Source of the DNA: Halocatena salina
GTDB lineage: Archaea; Halobacteriota; Halobacteria; Halobacteriales; Haloarculaceae
Direction: 5' to 3'
Length of the DNA stretch: 64,000 bases
Assembly: GCF_023115355.1 (NCBI RefSeq)
Contig: NZ_CP096019.1
Location: 1,240,001-1,304,000, forward strand
Positions 46,050 through 55,071 of the stretch are shown here, piece after piece; within the stretch, counting starts at the first letter, position 1; each line of letters starts with the position of its first letter. The notes under the pieces were generated by a model. It searched no databases, was not told the DNA's origin, and was given only the letters and a program-made list of their open reading frames with translations. Both the position numbers and the translations under genes were made by a program.

Positions 46050-46886
46050 AGTTATATATAGTATGTATTAATTTCATTCTTTATTCAGCCTGATCTCATC
46101 CCAGAGTGCCTCCGTTGAGGATGACTGCAGCGCATAACTCATGACGGAACATATGGTGTCGTACCACAGTAGTTTACCGTCCAACAAATAATAATTACGG
46201 AGGATCGTTGTCGCGTCGGTCACAACAGCAAGTGAGCCGTGAAGTAGTGTAACCTAGGTACGGTGACTGATACGGTTCACATACAGAATCGCGACACAGA
46301 AAACAAGGCAGTACAGATTTGTGCTTTCCAAGTTTGCAATCGTTATTATCTTGTCAAACCACACAATCGGCCTGTTAAATCGAGACTGAAGGAGATGGGA
46401 GTTCTTATACAAAATATTCATATTAGAAATATTTTAACTTTATTCTTCAGAATTGGCAGATGTAGAATTTTCGGACGAGGGGCGCACGCATCAGCAACCG
46501 AGTTGTCGGAGTGGCTTTATTTGCTTGGTGCAGTAGTCAACGATACGTACGATGGTGTGATATAAAAGACAAAATGGAGAAGCTGTGAAGACCTGTAGTT
46601 ACATACCTCCAACAAATACAACGTCAACACAATAGAACATGAGCGTTCCAGTTAGTTGTACAAGAACAGAGCTCTCCCAAACGTTACAGGCATAATCGAC
46701 ACTATTGCTCCAAACAACATTTTACCACTACAAGCTACCCCCAGCTGTTCGACACTACCATCACGATCTGTCCTGCCATAGCCTTCGGCGACTGGTACAG
46801 GAACCAAAGGATCGATATCTCCTTCACAAACATCTCACGTCACCATCATCCATCGACGTTTTTCCTCAACACATAGAACCACCTAT
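46050..46886. other. AT-rich gene-poor region
   Basis: About 840 bases with no convincing gene. One open frame of 100 codons at 46263-46565 has no motif, a poor codon pattern and no ribosome site, so it is not called. The region and its neighbours look like acquired DNA. I found no inverted terminal repeats or transposase motif. Confidence 0.45.
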
Positions 46887-47387
46887 ATGACGATCACCGT
46901 CCGACCGGCGACGAAGCGAGACATTGACGCGATCCAGCGGGTAGCCCGTTCGTCGTGGCAGGCGTCTCACGCCCCACTCGTCGGGACAGAGGCGTCCCCC
47001 TCGTTTTTCGAACAGGAGTACGACAAAGCACGGATTCGCGCGAAGGTCACGAACGACGCTGGCCAGTTCGAGGTCGCAGTAGATGAAGACGGCGTCGTCG
47101 GATTCGCGGCAGCGGCTCCCTTGAACCAATCACCGCTAACGTTCGGGCTGAGTTGGCTGTACGTTCACCCTGACCACTGGAGCGAAGGGATCGGACAGCG
47201 ACTACACACCACCGTACAGCGTGCGATCGAACAGCGTGGGGGCGAGCGGCTCCGGTTAGGCGTCCTCGCGGAAAACGAACGCGCGATCAGATTTTACGAA
47301 CACGCAGGCTACACGCACCACGGAGACTACTACGACGACCGGATCGAAGCGCGGGGATATCTGTACGTGAAAGAACTCACTCGATGA
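46887..47387 (+). CDS. GNAT family N-acetyltransferase
   Basis: The 166-residue protein starts MTITVRPATKRDIDAI and follows the GNAT order: motif D region VGFAAAAPL, motif A VHPDHWSEGIGQRLH with the acyl-CoA pyrophosphate loop, and motif B LAENERAIRFYEHAGY. It transfers an acetyl group to an amine; the target is not visible. Its end overlaps the argF end by 11 bases on the opposite strand. It probably belongs to the accessory stretch rather than to the arginine operon. Confidence 0.9.
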   Translation: MTITVRPATKRDIDAIQRVARSSWQASHAPLVGTEASPSFFEQEYDKARIRAKVTNDAGQFEVAVDEDGVVGFAAAAPLNQSPLTFGLSWLYVHPDHWSEGIGQRLHTTVQRAIEQRGGERLRLGVLAENERAIRFYEHAGYTHHGDYYDDRIEARGYLYVKELTR

Positions 47388-48264
47388 GCGTGGTCAACAG
47401 CGCGTTCTGAGCGTGGAGTCGGTTCTCGGCCTGATCCCAGACGAGTGCCCGATCGCTTTCGAGTACGTTGTCGGTGATCTCTTCGCCCCGGTGGGCGGGC
47501 AGACAGTGCAACACTGCCTGTCCATCCAGCAGCGACTCGTTGAGTTGGTAGCCGTCGAACGCCTGTAGCTTCGCTTCGCGTTCATCCTCTTGCCCCATGC
47601 TCACCCAAACGTCGGTGTACACCACATCGGCACCGGCAACAGCCGCACTCGGATCGGTCGTCACCTCGATCGTGCCGTCGAACTCGGCTGCCCGGTCAAG
47701 CACGTCCTCACCGACGCCGTAGCCCGCGGGTGTAGCGATCGTAAGATCGATGCCAACCATCGCACAGCCGATGACGAACGACCGGGCGACGTTGTTGCCG
47801 TCGCCAACCCACGCGGCTTGCACGTCGAACGACTCGAACGCTTCACGGATCGTCAACAAGTCAGCGAGCGTTTGACACGGATGGGCGTCGTCGGTCAACC
47901 CGTTAATCACGGGGACGCTCGCGTATTCGGCCATCTCGACGGCGTCAGCATGATCGAACACCCGCACCATGATGGCATCGACGTATCGGGAAAGCGTTCG
48001 TGCGGTGTCCGACAGCGGCTCGCCTCGACCGAGCTGTGTGTCATCGGGGCTGAGGAAGATGGCGTGGCCCCCGAGCTGTGTCATGCCCGTTTCGAAGGAG
48101 ATGCGCGTTCGGGTGCTCTCCTTTTCGAACAGCATGGCGAGCGTTTTGTCCGTGAGCTGTCCGTCTGGACCGGCCGCCTTCAGTTCGGCGGCACGGTCGA
48201 TTGTGTCTAGTAACTCCGTCCGTGTGAGGTCGTCGACATCGAGAAACTGTGTTGTCGTGGTCAT
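47377..48264 (-). CDS. argF: ornithine carbamoyltransferase
   Basis: ArgF makes citrulline from ornithine and carbamoyl phosphate. The 295-residue protein has the carbamoyl-phosphate site STRTR (residues 50-54), the HPCQTLADL motif and HCLPAHRGEE as the ornithine site. The ATG at 48264 is preferred over a GTG three codons earlier and lies one base after the argE stop. It is the last gene of the nine-gene arginine operon. Confidence 0.95.
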   Translation of the reverse strand: MTTTTQFLDVDDLTRTELLDTIDRAAELKAAGPDGQLTDKTLAMLFEKESTRTRISFETGMTQLGGHAIFLSPDDTQLGRGEPLSDTARTLSRYVDAIMVRVFDHADAVEMAEYASVPVINGLTDDAHPCQTLADLLTIREAFESFDVQAAWVGDGNNVARSFVIGCAMVGIDLTIATPAGYGVGEDVLDRAAEFDGTIEVTTDPSAAVAGADVVYTDVWVSMGQEDEREAKLQAFDGYQLNESLLDGQAVLHCLPAHRGEEITDNVLESDRALVWDQAENRLHAQNALLTTLIE

Positions 48265-48265
48265 G

Positions 48266-49330
48266 TCAATCACCTCTGAGCGTGGTTCCGACAGCTTCGA
48301 GCACCGCGATGGAACGATCGAAGGCAGAAAGCGGAAGATGCTCGTTTGGTGCGTGATCGAGATCCGAGTCGCCCGGACCGTAGGTGATCATCGGGCAATC
48401 CCATTCGCTCGCGAAGATGTTCATATCGCTAGTCCCCGTTTTGCGGAGGAGTCTTGGCTCGCCGTCCTGTTCGCGGATACCAACACGGAACGCTCGTGCG
48501 ACGTCGGTTCGAGGCCCCATCATGACTGGAGGGACCTCGTCGTACCAGCGGATCGTTCCTCCGTTGAGCTGTGCGTCTGCGATCTCTCGGACTTCTGCGA
48601 CAGTGTGGGAGGGGGGTACCCTGAACTGGACGTTCATGGACGCTTCGACTGACAGCCCATCGTCGTTGGTGCCGCCTTCGATATCGATCGGTTTGCACGT
48701 AACCCGTTCGAACACGGGCGTCCAGTCATCGGGATCGAACGCCGCTTCGACGCGCTGCCACCAGTCCATCGCGTCTTGGATCGCATTGTTTTCCGGACGC
48801 GAGGTGTGTCCGGACTCGCTCGTTGCGACGTACGTCCCTGCCAGCAGTCCCCGGTATCCGAGGGTGATACCGTTCCAGCCACTGGGTTCACCGTTGATGA
48901 CTGTGTCGGGCGCATCTCGGTCAGCGATGAGATGACGCGCACCCCGCGAATCGACCTCTTCGCCGACGACGCCGACGAAACTCAGCCCCGTTCGAACGGC
49001 GGCAACGGCCATCGCAACCAATGGTCCTTTCGCGTCAACGCTGCCACGACCCCACAACGCCGGTTCGTCGGTTGTTTCGGCAGCATCGATCCGGACAGGG
49101 ATCTCGCCGGGAACGGTGTCGATGTGGGACGTGAGGAGTACGCTGTCGTCTGCGGGTGCACGGACGTTCCCAACCTCGTCGATCCACACCTCACGACCGT
49201 GGTTCTCGAAGTAGCTGGCGAGTCGTTCTGCACAGGCGCCTTCCTCACCCGAGACCGACCGAATGGAAACGATCTCTTCGAGCAGTTCGCGCGGTGTCGT
49301 TTCGGTGGAGACCGTCGTGCCAGTGCTCAT
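48266..49330 (-). CDS. argE: LysW-ornithine hydrolase (ArgE/LysK type)
   Basis: This M20-family metallo-hydrolase releases ornithine from LysW. The 354-residue protein has SHIDTVPG (metal His and Asp), GRGSVDAKGPL (bridging Asp) and GEEVDSRGA (catalytic Glu pair), and a late HAPNEH histidine. The ATG at 49330 lies just after the argD stop. Between argD and argF in an operon with lysW, the acceptor is almost certainly LysW-ornithine rather than acetylornithine. A lysine-pathway role (LysK) is less likely here. Confidence 0.9.
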   Translation of the reverse strand: MSTGTTVSTETTPRELLEEIVSIRSVSGEEGACAERLASYFENHGREVWIDEVGNVRAPADDSVLLTSHIDTVPGEIPVRIDAAETTDEPALWGRGSVDAKGPLVAMAVAAVRTGLSFVGVVGEEVDSRGARHLIADRDAPDTVINGEPSGWNGITLGYRGLLAGTYVATSESGHTSRPENNAIQDAMDWWQRVEAAFDPDDWTPVFERVTCKPIDIEGGTNDDGLSVEASMNVQFRVPPSHTVAEVREIADAQLNGGTIRWYDEVPPVMMGPRTDVARAFRVGIREQDGEPRLLRKTGTSDMNIFASEWDCPMITYGPGDSDLDHAPNEHLPLSAFDRSIAVLEAVGTTLRGD

Positions 49331-49334
49331 GCGA

Positions 49335-50465
49335 TCAGAGCACCTCCGTGAGCGCATTCACGACGCGATCGGCGTGGTCGTGATCGACGATCAACGGCGG
49401 GAGCAGCCGGAGCACCGACCGGCCGGCTGGGAGCGCCAGTATACCGTGTTCCAGCGCGAGCGTCGGCAGGAGCCGATTTGCACCCCGTTTCACCTCGACG
49501 CCGATCATGAGTCCTTGCCCACGGATATCGCGCACGTCCGCACCGACAGCCGTTTGTAGCTCCTCAACGATCGACGCTCCGATATCTGCGGCGTGATCGG
49601 TGAGCTGTTCGTCTTCAATCACATCGAGCGTCGCGGTTGCGGCCGCACAGACAACCGGCCCACCGCTGAACGTCGAACCGTGGTTGCCAGCGTCCTCTGC
49701 GATCCAGTCCCGACAGAGCGTCGCGCCGATCGGCAGTCCGCTGGCGAGTCCTTTGGCCGTCGTCAGGATGTCGGGAACGATGTCCGCCTGTTCGGTCGCC
49801 CACATGGTGCCGGTACGCCCCAGTCCGGTCTGGATCTCATCGAGCACTAAGGCCGCACCGTTGTCCGCCGTCGTCTCGCGGGCCGCTTGCAGGTATCCTT
49901 CCGGTGCGGGATTGATGCCACCCTCGCCCTGGATCGGTTCGAGAAGCACGGCCGCGGTTTGCTCATCAACAGCGGCGTCGAGTGCAGTTGCATCACCGTA
50001 GGGGACGAACTCGACGCCCCCGGCTAACGGTTCGAACGCTTCTTTGTACTTTTGTTTCCACGTCGCAGCGAGCGCACCGAGGGTCCGCCCGTGAAAGCCG
50101 CGCTTCGTAGCGACGACCTTCGAACGACCGGTCGCGCTCCGGGCGAACTTGATGGCTGCCTCGTTGGCTTCTGTACCCGAATTGCAGAGCCACACGTTTC
50201 TGATATCGCCCGGTGCGCTGGCCGCGAGGGCGCTGTGAAGCTCGTCCCGAACGTCGAGGGGATACGATCCCTGAACGTACAACAGTTGTTCGGTCTGCTG
50301 TTGGACCGCGTCGACGACCGCGGGGTGACAGTGACCGGTCGGCGTCACGGCGTAGCTCGCGCCGAAATCTAGATATTCGGTGCCGTCAGCGTCGTACAGA
50401 TACGGTCCCGATCCGCTGTCGATGCGTATCGGCTTCTCGCTGAAAACGAATCCATTTCCTGTCAT
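49335..50465 (-). CDS. argD: LysW-glutamate semialdehyde aminotransferase
   Basis: A class-III pyridoxal-phosphate aminotransferase of 376 residues. DEIQTGLGRTG is the cofactor-aspartate motif and TTAKGLASGLPIGA holds the Schiff-base lysine. It aminates the semialdehyde made by ArgC while it is bound to LysW. Gaps to argB and argE are one and four bases. In a LysW-type pathway the substrate is a LysW-bound semialdehyde; this follows from the neighbours. Confidence 0.93.
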   Translation of the reverse strand: MTGNGFVFSEKPIRIDSGSGPYLYDADGTEYLDFGASYAVTPTGHCHPAVVDAVQQQTEQLLYVQGSYPLDVRDELHSALAASAPGDIRNVWLCNSGTEANEAAIKFARSATGRSKVVATKRGFHGRTLGALAATWKQKYKEAFEPLAGGVEFVPYGDATALDAAVDEQTAAVLLEPIQGEGGINPAPEGYLQAARETTADNGAALVLDEIQTGLGRTGTMWATEQADIVPDILTTAKGLASGLPIGATLCRDWIAEDAGNHGSTFSGGPVVCAAATATLDVIEDEQLTDHAADIGASIVEELQTAVGADVRDIRGQGLMIGVEVKRGANRLLPTLALEHGILALPAGRSVLRLLPPLIVDHDHADRVVNALTEVL

Positions 50466-50466
50466 A

Positions 50467-51288
50467 TTACAGAGCCTCCGGCGTGATCAGCGTGCCGTTC
50501 GTCTCTTCGAGCGCCGTGCTGATCGGACGGTCTACGTTCGCGCTGGCGATCGTCGCGCTCGTTGCGCCGTTTTCGAGCGCCTCGGTCGCAGCCATCACTT
50601 TCCGGCTCATGAACCCTTCTGCGGCCTCAGTGAGCGTTTCGTAGGTGGCCGGTGAGTCGACGCGTTCGATCACTGATGACTCGTCATCGACGTCCGCGAG
50701 CACTCCCGGCACGTCGGTGAGCACCACAAGATCACCACCGAGTGCGCCAGCCACGGCTGCGGCTGCCCGGTCGGCATCAGTGTTCACCGCGACGCCGTCG
50801 TCAGCCAGCATCGGGACCGTCACGACGGGGGTGTATCCAGTTTCGAGCAGCGTTTCGAGGAGTTCGCCGTTCACGTCCTCGATGCGTCCGGAGTGATCGC
50901 CACGACGGATCTTCTTTTTCCCGTTTTCGAGCACGCGGACCGCTGATTTTCTGGCACCTGTCAGTAAACCGCCATCGACGCCCGACAGGCCGACCGCGTC
51001 CACGCCTTCGTTTTGCAGTCCGACGACGAGATCCGTGTTGAGCTTCCCGGGCAACACCATCGAGAACACGTCCATCGTGCGTTCGTCGGTGAACCGGCCG
51101 ACGACGCCCGAGGGCGTTTCGACGTACTCGGGAGACTCCCCGAGTGCTTCGAGCGTGTCGTCGACGGCGGTCGAACCACCGTGCACGACGACGACCCGCG
51201 TTCCATCCTCGACCAACGATGCGACGTCCGACAGCGCATCCGCAGGATCGACGGCCCGCGCACCGCCGATCTTGACCACGACGGTCAC
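50467..51288 (-). CDS. argB: LysW-glutamate kinase
   Basis: An amino-acid kinase of 273 residues that phosphorylates the glutamate carried by LysW. The N-terminal VVVKIGGARAV and VVVVHGGST are the nucleotide and substrate loops, and GRFTDERTMDVF and VVLTDVPGVL follow. The start is GTG at 51288, preceded by AGGGGTGG; an ATG at 51320 soon meets a stop and is excluded. The argC gene ends 28 bases earlier. Confidence 0.93.
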   Translation of the reverse strand: MTVVVKIGGARAVDPADALSDVASLVEDGTRVVVVHGGSTAVDDTLEALGESPEYVETPSGVVGRFTDERTMDVFSMVLPGKLNTDLVVGLQNEGVDAVGLSGVDGGLLTGARKSAVRVLENGKKKIRRGDHSGRIEDVNGELLETLLETGYTPVVTVPMLADDGVAVNTDADRAAAAVAGALGGDLVVLTDVPGVLADVDDESSVIERVDSPATYETLTEAAEGFMSRKVMAATEALENGATSATIASANVDRPISTALEETNGTLITPEAL

Positions 51289-51316
51289 GCCGACCACCCC
51301 TGAAAGCGCTGTGCGT

Positions 51317-52354
51317 TCATGGTTCCCCCACGGGATGCAGTCCCCGAAAGTCGAGTCCGGCAGTCTCCTCGAAGCCAAGCGCGACGTTGGCCGCGTGCAC
51401 GGCCTGCCCGGCCGATCCTTTCATCATGTTGTCGATCGCCGAGAAGACGACGATCCGACCGTTGGCGGGATCGAGTTCAAAACCGACCTCGGCGGTGTTC
51501 GTGCCCGCAACAGCTTTCGGTTCGGGATACCGATACACGCCGCCACCACCAGCGACGAGTTCCACGAACGGCTCGTCTTCGTACTGCTCGCGGTAGGCAC
51601 CCCAGAGATCTCCCTTCGTGACCGGCTCGTCGGGGAACACGTGACACGTTGCGCTCGCGCCCCGCACCATCTCCACCGCGTGCACGGTGAAGCTCACCGA
51701 GCCGATGAACTGCTCGATCTCGGCCTCGTGGCGGTGCCCGGTCGGAGCGTACGGCCGAACCACGCCCGAGCGCTCGGCGTGGGATGAGGCTTCACCGCCG
51801 CCAGCGCCGCCCTCCGAAGAGCCGACTTTCACGTCGACGACCGTTCGCTCGGAGCCCGACAGGATGTCGGACTCGACCAACGGTAACAGCCCGAGGATCG
51901 TCGCGGTCGCGTTACAGCCGCCCGCAGCGATCAGGTCGGCTCCCGAAAGACGATCGTGGGGGGTAAGCTCGGGTAGCGCATACACCGATTCCGAGAGGAG
52001 TTCCGGTCGGCTGTGACCGTCGTAGTACTCCTCGTACTGGTCGTGGCTGTCCAGCCGGAAATCCGCGCTCAGATCCACGACCGTCCCAGCAGCCTCTCGA
52101 AACGCGTCGATATGCTCCATCGATACTCCGTGAGGTGTCGCCGCGAACAGGACATCGACGCTCTGTAGCTCCTCGGGCGTGCTGAACCGGAGATCCATAC
52201 CCCGGAGGTTCGGATGAACGTGCCCGATCGTCTTGCGTTCGTACTGGCGACTCGTCGCTTGCACCACCTCGAACTCGGGATGACCGGCGAGCAGTCGGAG
52301 GAGTTCACCCCCAGTAAATCCGCTCGCACCAACGACAGCTGCCGTGGTGTTCAT
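51317..52354 (-). CDS. argC: LysW-glutamyl-phosphate reductase
   Basis: The 345-residue enzyme reduces the acyl phosphate to a semialdehyde. GASGFTGGELLRLL is the NADP-binding motif, and the catalytic cysteine is in AAGGCNATATILGLLPL. The ATG at 52354 shares one base with the argX stop (TGATG), which shows coupled translation and decides the start over upstream ATG codons. Its place after argX fits a LysW-dependent pathway. Confidence 0.94.
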   Translation of the reverse strand: MNTTAAVVGASGFTGGELLRLLAGHPEFEVVQATSRQYERKTIGHVHPNLRGMDLRFSTPEELQSVDVLFAATPHGVSMEHIDAFREAAGTVVDLSADFRLDSHDQYEEYYDGHSRPELLSESVYALPELTPHDRLSGADLIAAGGCNATATILGLLPLVESDILSGSERTVVDVKVGSSEGGAGGGEASSHAERSGVVRPYAPTGHRHEAEIEQFIGSVSFTVHAVEMVRGASATCHVFPDEPVTKGDLWGAYREQYEDEPFVELVAGGGGVYRYPEPKAVAGTNTAEVGFELDPANGRIVVFSAIDNMMKGSAGQAVHAANVALGFEETAGLDFRGLHPVGEP

Positions 52355-53217
52355 CAGGCGACCACCTCTTGGGTAGCTTTCTCTTCGAGCCAATCGACGA
52401 CTGCGCCCGGCACGTCGGTCGAGGCGACCTCATCGAGCGCTTTGAACTCGACGGTGTGGTTCACCTCATGAACCGTGTACGATCCCGAGCTGGTTTCCAT
52501 CAGATCGATTCCCAACAACCCCCCGCCGACGGCGTCGCTCGCACGGGCAACGAGGTCGCGGGCCGTTTCGTCCAGTTCGAACTCGTTGGTGTCTGCGCCT
52601 TTCGCGGCGTTCGTCAGCCAGTGGTCCGACGAACGGACCATCGCCGCGATAGGCGCACCGTCGACGGCCACCACCCGGACGTCTCGGTCGGGCTTCTCGA
52701 CGAACTCTTGGATGTAAAACACCTTGTGCTCGTAATGGCCGAGCGTCGCTTTGTGCTCTAGAATGGCCTCCGCGGCGCTGCGAGAATCGATCTTTGCCAT
52801 TAACCGTCCCCACGATCCAACGACAGGTTTTAACACGCAGGGATAGCCGAAGGACTCGATGATCTCCAGTGCGGTCTCCTTTGTGAACGCCACTTCCGTT
52901 CGTGGCGTGGGAATCCCAGCGTTTTCGAGCACGAGGCTGTTTTGGGCCTTGTCGGCACACACTGCCGCCGTCTCTGGGGTGTTCACGATCGGAACGTCGT
53001 AGCTATCGATAAAACGAGACGCGTACACGCTGCGGCTCGTGGCCAGACACCGATCGACGACCAGATCGCACGCCGATAACGCCGCTGGCGGTTCGGAAAG
53101 ACCGAACTGAAGTTTTCGAACGTCGAGTTTCGTGACCTCGTGATCACGCTCTCGAAGCTCGTTCAACAGGAGCTTTTCGTCGCGGCGAATCCGGGAATAG
53201 AGTACACCGATATTCAT
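52354..53217 (-). CDS. argX: glutamate-LysW ligase
   Basis: An ATP-grasp ligase of 287 residues that joins glutamate to the C-terminal glutamate of LysW. FGYPCVLKPVVGSWGRLM is the nucleotide-binding lysine strand, DVRVVAVDGAPIAAM a central part, and HEVNHTVEFK the family signature near the C-terminus. It is 42 bases after lysW and overlaps argC by one base. The close homologue LysX acts in lysine synthesis; the surrounding arginine genes favour ArgX. Confidence 0.92.
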   Translation of the reverse strand: MNIGVLYSRIRRDEKLLLNELRERDHEVTKLDVRKLQFGLSEPPAALSACDLVVDRCLATSRSVYASRFIDSYDVPIVNTPETAAVCADKAQNSLVLENAGIPTPRTEVAFTKETALEIIESFGYPCVLKPVVGSWGRLMAKIDSRSAAEAILEHKATLGHYEHKVFYIQEFVEKPDRDVRVVAVDGAPIAAMVRSSDHWLTNAAKGADTNEFELDETARDLVARASDAVGGGLLGIDLMETSSGSYTVHEVNHTVEFKALDEVASTDVPGAVVDWLEEKATQEVVA

Positions 53218-53259
53218 AGCTTTGGTTGCAACAGCGGCTGTGTGCCGACTTTCAACACC

Positions 53260-53424
53260 TTATTCTCCCCAGTCTTCTTCTAGTTCGGGCGCGGTGTCGA
53301 GCGCCACAGGTCCGGTCTCGATGACCTCCAGCTCGCTCCCACACGTGCCACAGTCGATGATCTCTCCTGCCTCAACGTCGTCGTGGAGCGATACGCTTAC
53401 CCCACATTCGATACATTCTGCCAT
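53260..53424 (-). CDS. lysW: LysW amino-group carrier protein
   Basis: This tiny 54-residue gene carries the growing amino acid. It has two zinc pairs, CIEC (residues 4-7) and CGTC (about 25-28), a very acidic character and the conserved C-terminus EDWGE, whose last glutamate receives the substrate. The ATG at 53424 is preceded by a TTTAAG-type TATA box about 30 bases upstream. It lies between argH and argX on the minus strand. The C-terminal EDWGE makes the call near certain. Confidence 0.95.
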   Translation of the reverse strand: MAECIECGVSVSLHDDVEAGEIIDCGTCGSELEVIETGPVALDTAPELEEDWGE

Positions 53425-53444
53425 GTGGAATACACTCGGCGACG

Positions 53445-53457
53445 TATATACTTAAAT
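53445..53457 (-). promoter_or_regulatory. internal TATA promoter before lysW
   Basis: TTTAAGTATATA on the minus strand, centred about 27 bases before the lysW ATG, predicts a leaderless transcript starting within the operon. A gap of about 170 bases after argH supports a separate start here. Confidence 0.6.
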
Positions 53458-53595
53458 CCATCGAACATACCATATATTATTAATAACACATACTCCACTC
53501 TATCCGTGTTATGAGCCCTTACCCTCGCGTTCCCTGATTGTATATCACGGATTTGTTATTCGTCCCCGGAGGGGGACGGGATCGGTGGTCGTCGT

Positions 53596-55071
53596 TCACA
53601 CATGGCTGTGAACCACCTCTGTGAGCGTTTCGTGTGCCTGTTCAAGCCCCGAGCGACGTCGGTCGAGTGCCTCACGGTCGGTATCGAGCGCGTCGGCAGT
53701 CGTGTCGAGCTGTTCGCCAACCGCCGACGGAGCGGGACCGCCGCGTGAATCGCGGCTTTCGACGCTGTGGACGGGGTCAAGCAGAGCGTGCAGTTCATCG
53801 CGTGTGAGGTAGGTTTCGAGTGGTTCGTCCAGCACGTCCGCCGCGGCGGCTTCGATCGCGTCGACATCGCCACCGTGTTGGGCGGCGTCAGCGAGGATCT
53901 CGTGCGCCGTTCGGAAGGGGAGTCCACACATGGCGAGCTTGTCGGCGACGGCCGTCGCTGTCGTGAAGCCGTCACCGGCGGCGTCGGCGAGTGCGGACTC
54001 GTTCCATGTGGCCGAGGTGAGCGCCCCGGCTGCCACGTCGGTCGCCTCGGTGACAGCGTCGATAGTGGACCACGCGTGCCCGCTCGCGCGCTGGAGATCG
54101 ATGTTGTACGCCCTCGGTAGTCCTTTCAGTGTCGTGAGTAGCCCATCGAGTCCAGCACTAGCCGTACCAGCCGTTGCCCGCACGAGTTCGAGCGTGTCGG
54201 GATTTTTCTTCTGGGGCATGATCGAAGAGGTCGAGGCGTACTCGTTCGAGAGATCGACGTACCCTTTGTTGGCGAAGACGATCAGGTCCTCTGCCAGTCC
54301 CGAGAGATGGGTGGCGAGTCCGGCGAGCGCCGCCGTGCTGTCGAGCAGGAAATCCCGTGCAGATGCGGCGTCCATCGAGTTCTCGACGACGCCTGCAAAG
54401 CCGAGCAGTTCGGCAGTCCGCTCCCGGTCGATCGGGAACGGCGTGCCAGCGAACGCAGCACCGCCCAACGGTGAGCAGTTCGTTCGGTCGTAGGCTGCTA
54501 GTAGCCGCTCGGTGTCGCGGGCGATCGCACGCTCATACGACAGCGCCCAGTGAGCGACCGTCGTCGGTTGGGCGGGCTGGAGGTGCGTGAACCCGGGCAT
54601 TACGGTGTCGGTGTGCTCATGGGCCACGTCCTCTAACGCTGCCCGGAGTGCGAGCGTCGCGGAAACGCTGTCGAGCAGATCCTCACGCAGCCGATAGCGA
54701 AGACACGTCGCAACCTCGTCGTTGCGGCTGCGGGCGGTGTGCATCTTGCCACCCACTGGACCAACTTGTTCGATGACGGCTGACTCGATGGCTTCGTGGA
54801 CGTCCTCACCATCAGGTAGTGAGTCGTGACCGTTGAGCGCGATCGCTTCGAGGGCAGTGAGGATCTCACTGGCTGCCGACTGCTCAATGATCCCTTGCTC
54901 GGCGAGCATCACGACGTGCGCACGGTCGACGGCGATGTCCGCCTCGAAGATGCGCTCGTCTGCCGCCAGCGAGGAGAGGAACTCCCGCGCTGGGCCGCCG
55001 CTGAACCGGTCGCCACGGACCGCCGCGCCCGTCCGGTCGAGAGATGCGTCGTTCGACGGGTTATCGGACAT
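53596..55071 (-). CDS. argH: argininosuccinate lyase
   Basis: ArgH splits argininosuccinate into arginine and fumarate. The 491-residue protein has the family signature SSIMPQKKNP (about residues 282-291) and an earlier TARSRND segment (about 113-119) and a HLQPAQPTT segment near residue 161. The ATG at 55071 shares one base with the argG stop (TAATG). It is second in the operon. The length is normal. Confidence 0.96.
   Translation of the reverse strand: MSDNPSNDASLDRTGAAVRGDRFSGGPAREFLSSLAADERIFEADIAVDRAHVVMLAEQGIIEQSAASEILTALEAIALNGHDSLPDGEDVHEAIESAVIEQVGPVGGKMHTARSRNDEVATCLRYRLREDLLDSVSATLALRAALEDVAHEHTDTVMPGFTHLQPAQPTTVAHWALSYERAIARDTERLLAAYDRTNCSPLGGAAFAGTPFPIDRERTAELLGFAGVVENSMDAASARDFLLDSTAALAGLATHLSGLAEDLIVFANKGYVDLSNEYASTSSIMPQKKNPDTLELVRATAGTASAGLDGLLTTLKGLPRAYNIDLQRASGHAWSTIDAVTEATDVAAGALTSATWNESALADAAGDGFTTATAVADKLAMCGLPFRTAHEILADAAQHGGDVDAIEAAAADVLDEPLETYLTRDELHALLDPVHSVESRDSRGGPAPSAVGEQLDTTADALDTDREALDRRRSGLEQAHETLTEVVHSHV

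Noticed and set aside
46263-46565. 100-codon plus-strand frame in the AT-rich gap
   Set aside because: It has no ribosome site, no motif and poor codon use, and is likely chance. It is kept only as a note for a homology search.
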